This document shows, in pieces, positions 13,101 through 26,200 of a stretch of DNA of 64,000 nucleotides; position 1 is the first letter of the stretch; each line of letters starts with the position of its first letter. The stretch spans positions 1,054,001 to 1,118,000 of the forward strand of contig JAKJHU010000039.1 in assembly GCA_022316685.1 (NCBI GenBank), read 5' to 3'. Under the pieces are notes generated by a model. It was not told the DNA's origin. It was given only the letters and a program-made list of their open reading frames with translations, and did not search any database. The position numbers and the translations under genes were made by a program. This DNA is from Progne subis subis (taxonomy: Eukaryota; Chordata; Aves; Passeriformes; Hirundinidae).

Positions 13101-13871
13101 TCTACTGCACTGCTCGAATGTTTCTCTCCACCTACGGCGGTAAGAGCGGCAAAACTTTTGATTTCAAGTGAAAACTATATACCTACAAAAAAATTTCTCC
13201 ATCCGAAGTGTGAAACAGGTACAGAAGTCATTTGGGAGTCTGCCAAGCCCCTCAGAACCTCCCGCGCACAAGCCAGAGGAGCTCCCGGCCTTATCGGAGC
13301 CCGGGTTTCCCCGCACGATTTACTGCCCCATGCAGGAATACGGGAGCTACGCACCAGCCCAGGAGGTCTCCCTCGAGGCCGACCAACAGCGAGTCCTCCC
13401 AGATCACATCGCTGGTGACTTCTAAGGAGAAAGAGAGAGAGACGCGCTGCAGCCGAGAGTTCCCGGACCAATGCCAGCCCAGCCGCCGCCGAGGCCCGCA
13501 CGGGGCAGTGGCGCGTCCTCAGCACCCGCCGGCCCGATGAGGCACTGACTGAAGCAGATGAGGACGCTGAGCCCCGGCGGCTCCTGCCCGCACAGCTGCA
13601 GCGAGTCCCCCAGCACCGTCCAGCAGCCGCGGCAGTGGAACACGGCGCACTCTTCCGGCAGCGGACCCTGCCGCCGCGGCGGCGACGCTGGCACCGCGGC
13701 CGGCGGCACGGAAGACGACCACGACGGCGACGACGGCGGCGACGGCGGAGGCAGGGGCGCCGACAGCGACATCGAGGCAGTAGCGGCGGGGGCAGAGGCC
13801 CGCTCCACCACGATTGTCGCGGTGGGCTGCCCACCCTGGAGCAGCTGTCGCAGCTGCCGCCGAACGGCCAT
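10143..13871 (-). CDS. OIP5: Mis18-beta / Opa-interacting protein 5, five coding exons
   Basis: Mis18 complex subunit that helps license centromeres for CENP-A loading after mitosis (known for the family). Minus-strand coding exons: 13871-13550, 13421-13355, 12374-12252, 11723-11642 and 10310-10143 (stop TAA). They sum to 762 bases, giving 253 residues against 229 in human. The Mis18/Yippee zinc fold shows as CRGC at residues 80-83 and CRSCG at 137-141. Exon 2 matches the human stretch before the second CxxC (V-T-x-x-V...LVG-EG). Exon 4 starts YLLK as in human. Exon 5 encodes a C-terminal helix (KRVVDFNDHLELVIRKLEKL). The first 70 residues are Pro/Ser/Ala-rich, GC-rich and probably disordered. 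All junction phases agree. The exon 1/2 join uses donor A|GTCAGT and acceptor TTAG|AA; a 3-base-shifted acceptor exists. OIP5 shares its promoter with NUSAP1, head to head. Confidence 0.93.
12944..13037. repeat. A/C-rich tract with C14-A12 run
   Basis: CAAACC-type low complexity surrounding 14 C (12972-12985) directly joined to 12 A (12986-12997). It lies in OIP5 intron 2. On the OIP5 sense strand it reads as T12-G14, so a G-rich RNA would form in the pre-mRNA. Confidence 0.85.
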
Positions 13872-14223
13872 GTCCTCCCGCCGAGCGCTCGGGGACGGGG
13901 CCCGCCCTCCGAGCTTCGGGATTGGAGGGCGGTTCGCAGGTCTGCGTTACCATTGGTCACTTGGCGCGTCAATTCTCGCCGCCTGCGGCTATTGGGTAGC
14001 GGGCTGCTCCGCGCGCGCCTTTCTCTACCGGGAACGCTTCACCGCGCTTGAAAATAAGCACGCGCGGCGGGCCGCGCCGCCATTGGCCGCTCCCGCGCCT
14101 CGCCCCTTTGGGGCACGCCCCCTTCTCTGGCCCAGCCAATGGGCTGGCGCGGCGGGCTAGTTCGAACGGCGGGGGCGGAGCGAGCGGTGTCGGTTGGTCG
14201 GTCGGTCGGTCGGAGCTGCCGTC
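13872..14223. promoter_or_regulatory. Divergent OIP5/NUSAP1 promoter with CCAAT, CDE and CHR elements
   Basis: There are 352 bp between the two start codons, inside a CpG island of about 13230-14680. CCAAT boxes (either strand) are at 13921-13925, 13952-13956, 13991-13995, 14082-14086 and 14136-14140. An E2F-like TTGGCGCG is at 13961-13968. A CHR-type TTCGAA at 14161-14166 lies exactly 4 nt after GGCGGG (14151-14156), which is the known CDE-4nt-CHR layout of DREAM/B-MYB-controlled G2/M promoters. A second CHR-like CTTGAA is at 14047-14052. Both flanking genes act in mitosis, so shared cell-cycle control is a reasonable inference. No TATA box is evident. Confidence 0.75.
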
Positions 14224-17200
14224 ATGGCGCTCGCTTCGCTGCAACACCTGGAGGCGCTGAAATACTCCGAGCTCCAGCGCATCGCTAAGACTGCCGGACT
14301 GAGGGCTAACCTTCGGGTGAGGCGGGGACGACTGTGAGGGAGCGCCTGCCCACGAAGCTCCGGGCTCTGGGGTGCCCCCGTGCCCGGCCGTGAGCTGAGG
14401 GAACGCGTCTCCAGCCTCTCGGGGCTCCCCCTCCGGGTCTGGAGCGACGTTGGCAGCGGCACCGCCCGAGCGGTGCGGTGGTGGCTTCGCGCTGGGGCGC
14501 CCCGGGGGCTGCGCTCCCGTCCGGGATGCGGACAATCACTTGGGGAGGGGGAGAGCGGGGCTCCGGTGTTCCCCCGGCATCGAGAAGGGGGGGCTGCCCC
14601 CTCCTCTCCCCGCCCTGCTGGCCCGGCTGTTCCCCCACGCCGGTGTCCCCGCGCTGTTTGCCCCCAGTGGGGGTAGTTGTGGTTGTTTGTTGGCCGTGGG
14701 AACTTCTGTTTATTTTTTTTTTTTACGACTCGAAGTGGGAGGAACAGTGACAACACAGTACCTTAAGGGAGGAGAGGGCGCCTTTGGTGGTCGCGGTTAA
14801 GGGCGAGAAGTTTAAGGACGCCCTGGAGCTGCAGGTGCGTGAGAGACACGGCCTGGCCCTCCTGGCAGGCGCTGCCTGCAGTGACAGAAGTCATAAAGTC
14901 ATAAAGCCGTAAAAGAAAGATCCACGGCTTGGGTGGGCAAGGCAGCTCCCTGTCTTCACAGGACTAAGAGTTGTTCTGGGAAGGTTAGTTTTGGGGTATT
15001 TGGTTTTATGCAGACCTTTCCACTTAGGTGTTTAAGAGCCTTTCATAGGCTGAATTACAAAGTCGTGTTTTCATTGTTACTTTATTACTGCTACTGCTGA
15101 ATGTATGCCAGGGATGAAAAGAGTGCTTTGCGTGTAGCGTGGGCAAGGCAGAAGCAGTTGCAGGAATTTGCTACCATTTTAATTCAAGTTCAGCTGCGCT
15201 GTGGGGCTTAAAACAGTTTGTCTCATTCCTTGAACAATTAACTTCCTGAAAAATAGATCAGGAGAAACCTAGTTACCGATATTTGTGCCTCTGTGGAGAA
15301 TATGCTGCATATTTATCTGTGGCCTTAGGCACTTTCTCTAATTGACTGACTCGAAAGACATCCTAGGTATGCCTTATTCGGTTGGATTGAGGAAATGTTC
15401 TGCTTGCTTGTTGGATCAATTTATAGGATTGGATTTATCAGTTGTGGGTTGGGTTTATGCGGTTCTTCAATGACTTAATGGCCTGTTTGGTTCACGTGTT
15501 GTTTTGATTTCTCTTCAGGCAGACAAATTGTTGGAATCTTTGAAGCAGCACTTTGAAGGGACAAAAGAAGAAAGTGAAAATACGGTAACAGATAATAAAT
15601 CAGCCGTTGCTTTTAAGAAATGTAAACCTTAATTTGTAGCCCATAGAGCAGGGCATGTGCTGAAGGGTGTTTTTGACCACGATGGGAATTGTAATAGAAA
15701 TATTTTTTTCTTCTTAGTATCCTTAGTTTAAAGTACTTACGTACTGACAGAAGTAGATATGCTAATGTTAGTTTTGAAGCAGCTGCTATGGCTGAAAGCT
15801 GATTTCCTTTCAGCTGCCAAAATTAATAATGTATTTTTCAGCATCAGTAAAAAACTATTCTATGTGAACAGTAAAATTTAATTTCCACTGAACAAATCTT
15901 AATTCTTGCTTGTTTGGCTCCAGGCACAAGTATAAAAATATTTTATCCATTTTGCATGCCTAAATGAGGGGGACTAGATACTAATTGGAAAGTGTTTTGC
16001 ATCTAGTACAATTTACTTCCACTGTAATGAAAGCAATACAGTTGTGCTACTTGCTTTGTTTGCCTCTTAGTGTATTGCTTTCTTAACTTTTTCAGAAGTT
16101 TTCTGTAACCTGAATTATTTTGTTGAGTGTGGCAATGTTTTTGAAGTTTTTGATTAAAGTAATTTTTTCTTCTGCTTTTTCTCAAGTACTTTCCCCTTTA
16201 AGTGCATCCCTTAAAAATCTTCTTTAAAAGTTTGAGGAACTGGTGTAAACAGTATCAGCTTTGTTAAAATTTTCATGAGCAGGAAGGGACCCCTGTTTTT
16301 ATTGGTGAAGAGTATTACACAAATGTACAAATATGGGAGGGTCATGGTCATCATGCAAGTTAGGTTTCAAATATAAAATATTAGGCTTTTATAATCTTAA
16401 TAAAATTAAATATAATAGGAATTGTATTTAAAGTGTCCAAACAATTAGCTTCTATGCTTAGGGAGATAGTGCCAGTTTCTTGGTTACTGTGCTGCTACTG
16501 TGGTATGCTACTGTTTATGCTCTGTGTAAAATACTTTTTTCAATAATAAAATTGAAACTCTTTCTGGAGTATTTAGTTTATATTTGTGTGAGATATCTTC
16601 CAGTTATAGTATTTTTCTGCTGCAGGGTCCTGTAAAGAGTGCATCTGCTTCCATTAAATTGGATGAACTGAGCGATCAGGAGGAAATTATGTCTGATTCA
16701 GTGTGTTTTATTACAAAAAGACGTGGTAAAGATAAGAAAATAACCAGAAGAAAGAGGAACTCCCATGAGGAAACTAATACTGGTGAAGAAAACCCAGTGC
16801 TTTCTGATGAGAATCAGGTGATTTGCCTTGCATGCTTTTGTGTGCTGATTGTCCTCTCTTCCTCTGAGCATAATTTAGGCACACTTGATTTCTTTTCAAT
16901 CACCATTTATAGATGGTATATGTTTATATATGTGTTTGTGTGTGTATAGACGTGTATAAAAGTTCAGATGCAAGCATTCTGGTACTGGTCTTTTGTAGCA
17001 CTGAGTTTTGTCTATCTATGTGCTGTGCCATAATGAGCAGACATTACTTGCTAGTCATTGCTTCAAGAAAACAAAATCCTCTAAGAAATATACAATTCCA
17101 AACCCTTTATCTGAATGTAAGACTGCTTTCACTAGTTCATTGTAGTATTCTGAATCTTAGGCTAGTTTCAGAAATTATCTAAAATAAGGCTGTTCTCACT

Positions 17201-20200
17201 TTTTTGATACAGAAAAAATTACCAGAAATTGCACAGTGCAATTGCCTAAACCTCATTTTTTTAAAATTGTGATCCTTATGTGACTGAGGGAGAGAAAGTT
17301 TCAAGGTGAGATGGATTTTTGAGTTACAAGAGGTAGGTAAACTAAGAACTGTCTGAAAGGCTTTTACTGAGGTAGAGGAGGGAAATGAGAAAACGAGGAA
17401 GTGTTAGTCTTTTAGTGTTAGAGAGTTGTACAGTATACAAAAATACAACCGTAGAAAGTAACATCCCCAGTGAGTTTTTTTTCTTACATGAAAATAATTA
17501 ACTTTTGTCAATGAAGGCAATTTTATACTAAAATGTGAGAGGTCAAAGCTTTCTAATATATCTAAGTTTGTGAAGTGACAGGGTAAGTACTTCACGGGTT
17601 AATTCAGTTTGGACTTCAGAAAAACCTCTTGCTCGATCTCCCAATCAAAGCAGAATCAGCTCTGAGGTTAGAGCACAGTGCTTTAGGCTTTATCCAATCT
17701 GATATTGAAAACCCTTGAGGATGAAGGTTGTGCACCTCTCTGGGCAATCTGTTCCATTGACTCACTGTTCTCAGAACAGCAACCTTTCTTTATATCCAGT
17801 TGGAACAAACTGGTTAAACAAAGTATGTTGAAATTGCAGGTGCATTCTGAAATGAAAGAAAACGAAGTCCCTCAGGGTGAGCACAAAAAGGGACAGAATG
17901 TATTACAAAACAAAAAACAAATAACTGAAGAGAGAGCTATTGAGAATCCAGGGATGGGTACTGGACAGAAGAAACAAACAGAGAAGACTTCTCCTAAAGG
18001 CAGGGGAGAACAACGTAAGTAGAAAATTGGATAAAAGCAACTTTAACTTGTGCTACTTAGAATAACCAAAAGATAATTTTATTGTCTTCAAAGATTTTTG
18101 TGGCATGGCTGTTGATCAGTACCTTGTTTTGGGGATACCAGAAGAAAATTGGTCTGGTTTGAGTTTGTGTTGCTTGTTTACCATATTGTAACACAAATCC
18201 ACAAATTCTGCAGTGTAGGAATTTTGCTGACCTTGACTCCAGAACTCTTTTTTTTTTTAAGTGAAGAAGTTCTCAGAGATCCGAGTGTATTTGAGTTTCA
18301 CACTTCCAAAAGGTTCAGCGTCTTTTGGAATACCCTTGAGATGTTATTTGGCCTCTAAGAGGTGGCAAGAAACAGAGGAACTTTCTTCCTCATGCTTTAA
18401 CTTATCTTTTTCTGGTAAACAGCTCTATCTTTTCCTTTCCAGGAGTAAAATTAGCAGAAAAGAACTCAGAATCCTTTATCATTTGTTTGACCTACCTAAG
18501 AGTATCTGAATGTATTCCACTGGATCACTTTTTCATCTGGTGGCATTCTCAGTCCTTCAAACACGATGCCACTGAAAATATGAATTAACTTATCCCCCAC
18601 TGCTTTGTGTATTCAGCTGACAAGAAGGAATGTTTGTCTATCCAATCTGATAATTTCTTGATGTTGGAGGTCTATCAAGTAAGATACACACCTCCATTTG
18701 CTCTGTTAGGCTCAGTGTATGTAGTCTGTAAGTTTATTATGGATATTCTTGTTCCATAGAATTTACAAGGCCAATTTACAAAGCCAAGACCACCAATAAT
18801 TTTGAACTAACTCAAACATGTGGGTTTTTCTATGAAGGTGGTTTTTAAAAACAAAAGCAATATAGGGTATGTGGGGGATGCTTGTGTTGAGGCAGCACTC
18901 ATCCTGACTGTTGCAACAGTGCTCATCTCTTCCAGCTCATAGCTGTAATACCAAGTGTCTGCATTTAATATTGATAAATTGATTTTTCAACAATTATTTT
19001 TAACTTCATGCTATTATTTGTTTCCAATAAGAATTTCTTTCAATATATTGAGGTCATCTAAGTTTTCTTTTGAGAGGATGTGAATGACCAGAAATGCAAA
19101 TGTTTACTGTTGATATGCAAATGCTGAACTTGATGTAGAGTCTTTACCTTATTTTTTTTAAAGAAAATTAATCATTAAAATGTGAACATGAGCTTATTGC
19201 TATACTTGAGAACAGCGAATGACAACAATAACTTAGACTCTATATGTAAATAAGTCAGTGGCAGAAAGGTTGGTCAAAAGGTATTTCTTCTTTAGGATCA
19301 ACATTTAAAAAACACAAATCAAGGCCTGTGAATTTAAAGCTTTTGTTTATCACAGACACAGTTCTCTTGTAAACTTTCTCTGATAAATATTTTACTATCA
19401 TAAGATACTAACCTAATAATACTTTTAAGATTAATGCTGGGCTTGTGGTCTGTCAAGATATATTATCTTTGACAAACCAGTTAAAACACTTTTGAGAGAC
19501 TTAGAACATACCTATTCCAGCTGGTTTGGTTTCTCAAAACCTAAACCCACTTTGAAGAGATACACTGTGTTTTGAAACAAACATTGGAACAATATTTAAA
19601 ACCACTGTGATTACTTTAAATCATCCTCCAGGGACTGTAATGATTTTGTCTAATCTTATTGTATCAGGTGATGCTCATCCTGCAGGAGAGAAGATCCCTT
19701 TGCGTGTAGGCCGTGCTTCTAGGTCTGCAAGAACAGGAGTGACAGCTACCACACCAAGTAAGATAACCTACCATCTTTAGAAAGAGATATGTTGCAAAGG
19801 GAGACTTGAATTAGTTTTTTACAACTCTAATTTCTATTCCTGCTCAAATAAAAGAATATCCTCTCTTTAAAAAGCAAACAAACAAAACAAACAAAAAAAT
19901 CCCAAATGTTACATTTCAAGGTACGTATTCCAGCTTGTAAATTCATAGTAATAAATGACCGGCATGTATATTAAAAAACTGGTTTATGGGACATTTTGGT
20001 GACTTTTGGGTAGAGTACTTGCATTAATGATTTTCAAAGATAGGTACACATACATGCTATTATTCCTGCTTGTTTAGTTTTCACTTTATAAATACAATGG
20101 TTGTGTTGTACTACGATACGTTAGCTCATGTTCATCACTTCTTAAAATGCATTAAATCATCACAGATGTAGAGGTATTTGTTTTCTTCAACTGCAGAATT

Positions 20201-23200
20201 TGGGGGTTGGGTTAGATGATCTTTAAAGGCCCCTCCCAACCCAAACTATGCTTCTATGATCCTCCAGATTGTCAGGTAACGGGCCATGGAGCTGGTGAAA
20301 TCGACTCTTTTAGTCCTGTTTGGTCAGCTGTGTCTACAGCCTTTAATTAGAGGGATGCATTGACTTCTTTGAGGCCATACCAATAGATGTCACAAAATCC
20401 TCCTGTTTAGTACTTAACTTCCTTAGAACCATATCAGATCTGTGAAACTTCTTATTTTTGGAATTTCTTAGACTTTAAAAAGTTGCATGAGGCTCAATTC
20501 AAGAAAATGGAATCTATTGCTGACTACATTGAGAGGAAAAAAAAACTAAATGAAAATTGCAGTGCAGTCAAGGTAAGAGATAACACAGGAAGACACCCAT
20601 TGTTGGAATATTCATTTATTTCCAGGGCCTTTCTGTAACTGTCTTACCAGGTCTCTTTTGATCAGTAGGTAGCTGGTCATGTGAACATGCAGTGGAATGT
20701 TATAACCAACGAAATTTAACTGTAGTCCTAAATAATAAGTTATATATATGTTATTTGTATATAACTTATCTATCTATATAAATTTTTACACGTTAACAGT
20801 GTACAGCTGTAGAAACCAACAACTAGCTTGTCATTTTTGAGTAAAAATCATTGTCACCATTACTTTTGTGAAAGATCTCCTGGAACTTTTGTTCACAACT
20901 GTTTGAATTGCTGTGAAATTTAACTGAGGGGATAGGTTATTTTTCAAAGAGCAGGAATTAAATATTGAATTTCTCTTTTGTGCCTGAACTATCGTCCCAT
21001 AGTAGCATGTGATTCTCCTTAAAAATACATGCAATATGTGTTGTTCTCAGTTCTTGTATTTCACCCTCACATGGGTGAAAGCTGCTAACAGGCCTCTCAC
21101 AAAGTACAGTAGAGCCTAAAAAAGTAATGTATGAATGAATATGTCAGTGGCCATAGAATCATTCATACTTTAGCACTGCCAGGTCCATATCAAACAGTAA
21201 CAATGAATAAAACTCCTGCACACCACATTTTTTTTAATGACATATATTGTATCAATGTATACTTCAGACAAATTACTATTGGCAGGTGCTGACCAGAAAA
21301 TCAAATTCCTTAAGAGCATCAGAAAAAGACACTCCATATTCTAAGGTATGTGTTGTCAGGTCAATTGAATAATAACAATCATATTTACATTTAAGATATG
21401 CTTTTAAAGAGCGGGGGGGAAAGGGAGAAAACGGAAGAGGCCATATGCTTCTGGTTCAGTTTATTTTCCCTTCCTCTTGGCTGCTTTGTAGACAGATTTT
21501 CAGCAGAGTCTGGTAACTCAGAATTTGGTTTCCCCTAGAAACAAGCCAGTGGAAAAAGATTTTTATTCAGCCCAAATCCAGAAAGAGGCAGATTCTCCAA
21601 CACCTGCACTCCTAGTAACCTCCGGCGCTCACCACGCAACTCTCTGAATGCTGCTAATCGGAGTATTTTATCCCAGAAATCTTCGTTTCATCCTTCTGTA
21701 CTTTCAACATCCAAAATGAATGTCAGGTAAAAAGAACAAACCAAAGCAACCAGCAAGCCATTTGATAAGATACATATGAAATAATCAACTCTGACTGTGA
21801 TTTTACTACATTGTTTCTCTTCCAAACATGAACTCTGCAAGACTAATTCTGATTACTAACTTTCAGCCTGGCTTTGTGGGTGGTTTAAGCCTCACTGTGC
21901 TGTTACTGTCTTTATTCTTCATTTTTATCTCTGTTAGAAGAATCTCAATTCCTGGCTTTCATTTTGCTAAAGCCAAATAATGCAAAATAAAACAAATTAT
22001 TTTTCTTCTGTTACTCTGTTAGGTTTTCTGTTTTACCAGGCAATCCAATAGGTTCTGTTTATCTGAATTGATTTTTATGTAATTTTTTTTTAACCAAAAC
22101 TCCCTTCAGTATTCTAGGTGAGTCTTGCAATGGTTTTTAGGTACTTTCTTCCTTTTGATCTCTGCTTCCCCACCCCTTCAGTGTTACAGCAGGGGTCCTC
22201 TTGTGATTGACTACTATAAGCAGATGGGAACCAAGCTGACCCCAGAAGTCATGAGGAATTGCTAAATGAATGAACTCGTACTCAGTGCTATCATACCTCA
22301 TCTCATTTCCTTTTAGAACACCATGTGTATGTCATCATTCCTCCACAGTGATCTATTTCTCTATTGGTGTTCATACTTCATGAACTTCTGTTATCAGTAT
22401 GTTTTACTCGCTTCTTAATAATTTTCCTGAAGTCTTGGTCAAGAAATGTTTTAAAAGAAGGAATTGAAGGGACAGTCCTTACAGTATCCGATTGGTAAAT
22501 GTCCTTTCCTCTGGATTTCTAGTGAAAGCCTTTATTTCTACTGTTCCTTTGTTGATTTCTAACTATTATACTAATATTGACTTCAAGCAGTTTCCTAAAC
22601 TTTCCAGTGACTGAAGTTCTGATTAGACATTCTCCCTTTGCTAACAATACATGGTTGTTTGCAGGCCTCGGTTGTTACTTTCTCTGATAACCTTCACCTT
22701 TCAACTTTTGCATGCCAAGCTCATGGCTGCTGGGGCTTTTTTTTTGTCCCTGACTAAAAGTGCATGTGGAATTGTTGTTTTTAAGTCAGATAATGCAGTT
22801 TCTCATATTGGTGTCTGGTAATATATAATTAAGTGGCTTTGGAATACAGGTCTGCTGTTCTAAGGTCAAAATCAAGTTTACAAACTTAATGGCTTTGTTT
22901 TTACTTTAAATGTCCTCTTTTTGATTTCAATAGGTAACAAATGTAAAAAATACACCAGCTCTAGTGTCCTCTTGGATGAGCTTGTATGTCTTCACAGCAG
23001 CCCTAAATGATTCCTAGCAATACATCAACCAAAACATTACTTTCAAAATTTGTGTCTGAAATTCCATTCATCCAAAGTTGCACTGTGGTAGACCTTGCAA
23101 GCTGTACTTTGTAATAAACTTGCTTGCCCACCAAAACAGCTTTCTTCAACATTTACTCCCTTTCTAAATCGTGCAATCTTATAGCTTATTATTGCCTTTT

Positions 23201-26200
23201 TGCAAGATTTTGAATTTTATGCATGTACACATATATAAGTAATCATAGGTATTCATTAAAAATATGTTTATACACATATAGAATGTGTGTGTTTTGGTAT
23301 GCTGGTATCTTGTGTTTCAAAACTTTCATCTTCCTTTTGTAGATCTTTGAAGTCTGGCATTCTGTTGGTTGTATTTCAGTTTTTCTTAATTTGAATTTTA
23401 AAACTAATGAAATATGCAGTGCTTTACTACAGAATCCAGATCTAAAGTAAATCATTACTGTTGGTGAATATATCTCTAGCTTATTGCATCCAAATATATT
23501 TGCTTTTCAAAATATCAAGGAAGTCAGTCCTTTGTAATTTCTAGTATTACTTACTCCTATTGACACTGGCTTGAAACTTGAAGTGTTATACCAGCAAGGT
23601 ATTTTAGTAGTTTTCATATGAGTTGTGAACATCTTTCACACAATAAATCTTTCTACCTGTAATAGAAGTAGAATGCAGAACCTTCTATATTCTGGCGCAT
23701 TGCTTACATTCCTTGTAGGTGACTAAATTTGTCTTCATATTTCTAAAACTTTTCAGGTTCTCAGAAGCCACAAAAGATAATGAGCACAAGCGCTCTCTTA
23801 CCAAGACTCCATCTAGAATGTCTCCATACATGGAGGAGATCTACACACCTGACACTCAGAAGAACTGCAAACTAATAAGTCAGAAGAACAGTAGGGGAAA
23901 TGCAAGAAATAATAATCTAACTGCATCCAAGGGTAAAGTGGATGGTGAATATTTGGCTCTTTCAGATCAAGACTTTTGTCCTACTCAATTGCTATACAAG
24001 TTTTTAACAACTGAATGTCACGTAGACCCAGATTTTAATTTAATTCTTTAATTTATGACTGCTTCTTCAGAAACTGCAGTAGTTTCTTTATTTCCTTTGT
24101 TTTCCGGTGGTTCGACTAAATTTTTAGGTGCCGTGACTTAAACATATAGTACCCAGCTACCTAGAGAAAAGAGGATAGAAAATCCTCTAGACCTTAAGAG
24201 ACTACATAGCAAAAGATTCATATAGCAGACACAGAAGCACCTTGTCTGCACAGAGGAATTCCTGACACCTTCTCAGAGGTCTCATTCTCCTTGTGAGGTT
24301 AGCATGCATCAGACTTCTAGCTGTGCTTTATGATAACCTGTTTTCAGCCTCAGTACCCTGACCAACTCAGGAACTAAAATTAAGAAAAATCAGAAGTCTT
24401 CTGATTACTAACAATCTCTGTGGCAGCACAGCTCTGCGATCCAGCCATTGACACCCTTAGCATCGCAGGGATATTTGCACAGGTCAAGAACCCAGAGCTT
24501 CCTGGTTTGCTGTATAATATGGATGTTTTTAAAGGGCAAGCAAAGTTCCATGCTGATCTGAAGCTGGCCTGTTCCAAAAGAATGCTTCTTTGTTTAACTT
24601 GAAAAACCACTTGGTTCCAAATAGGCATAGAAGAAACACAATTTGCCTTGAAGGACTAGAAAAACACACAGAATTGTATGTGCTCTTCCATAGTACAATC
24701 ATAGCTAAAGGGCTAAGTACTCTACAACTCTTGCTCTCCCTATTTCAAGTGAGCTGTGTTTGTGCAATTCTATTTTTAGGGGTAGCAGCAGGGGCATTTA
24801 ATGGCTCTTTGATCTTGATAATTGCAGTGGGGTCTCACTGGCACTTTCAAAATTTCTGTGTACATTGATGCTCTTGCTTTTCTAGTCATGGTATCTTGAT
24901 GCCTTTTGTAGTTCTTACCCCCTTCAAGTTTGGAGCTCAATCTGCGGAACCCACAAGTGCAAAGAAGACATTTGATCTCAAAGCAAGTCTCTCTCGGCCA
25001 CTTCGGTATCAGCCACACAAAGGTACTGTGACCCTGTGCAGTCTGTGTCGGTCACACCCCTTACACTCAGCTGCTCCTATAGGGCTGCATTGATACCAAA
25101 CAGTGGGAGCAAAATTTACAGCTTCTTTTCGTTTCTCTGTGGATTCCCACAGTTTGATGTTAAATTTCTTCATAATATATGCTTTAAGAGCCTCCCTACT
25201 GAAGATTAAGATTTTATGACCAAAAGCCCATAAGAATAAATATCCTTGTATTCCACTGAATACACGTATGTACAGGAAGTAGGAAATATTCCTTACACAA
25301 TGGCTTTTTTTAATCTCTTGTGAGAAGCTGAACTTTGTGTGGTGAGTGTTATCTCTAAGTACAGTCACCTGTTACTGCTTACAGAAGAACTACTTGTAGG
25401 GAATGGGCCGGTGAAACTGATAGTGCAGCTTAAAGGGGCATTTAATCTTCAAGACAACCAGCCAGAAACAGGCTAGCTAGGATAAATTCATCGTAAGAAG
25501 TTAAGCACACAATTACTAAACTATTGAACTAGTCTCTTTTTTTGCCCCTAATTTGTAGGACGACTAAAACCGTGGGGAGAATTTAAAGAAAATGCTGCTC
25601 TCAGTAAGTCTGGTGGTAGCAATATCTGTTCACATAAGAAAGATTACAAACAGCCACATCTCAAGACAAGGTTAGTACACCACTCATCTTTTTGTGAATA
25701 GTGTTACTTAAAATAATATGATTCGTTCTTCTTAGGATTTAAATGTAGTTTGGGAAAGAATACTTTTGTATTAAAGACATTTTTCCTTCCAATGACTGTT
25801 CAGTTTCAGGAAGGCCAACAGGAAGGCTCTTCTGAATTTAAGACTCTTTTTCCATGAAAGGTAACAGTTCAAGAGTTTGGAGATTTACCTTCATCTTGGA
25901 AGAAGCTGTCAGTATTGACAAGCTGTTACCTTGAGTGCTAGACTTGTATGTCTGAGAGAAGTATTTGCCTGAATGTTTTGGTTCAGTACATAATGTCACT
26001 GCTATCTGCCTATGGCAAAGGCAGCACACTGATTAAACTTGTGTTAAGCTGTGGTCAGCTTCAGATTCCTTTGGTTGTTAGTGTCTCTACCTCTAATAAA
26101 ACTTAACGTGGTCTTTTTTTTTTTTTTTTTTTTTTTTTTCCCTCCAGGGAAGAAAGGCGTGAGATACTTGAGCAAGACAGAAAAAAGAAAAAGGCTCACA

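Noticed and set aside
13175..13972. 265-codon minus-strand frame over OIP5 exon 1
   Set aside because: It is an Arg-rich shadow of the GC-rich exon in another frame. The OIP5 frame (start at 13871) carries the CxxC motif and matches human.
24885..24911. Alternative acceptor TCTAG upstream of NUSAP1 exon 10
   Set aside because: In the phase set by exon 9 it reads V-M-V-S and then TGA. The TTTGTAG acceptor at 24911 gives VLTPFKF, matching human VITPFKL.
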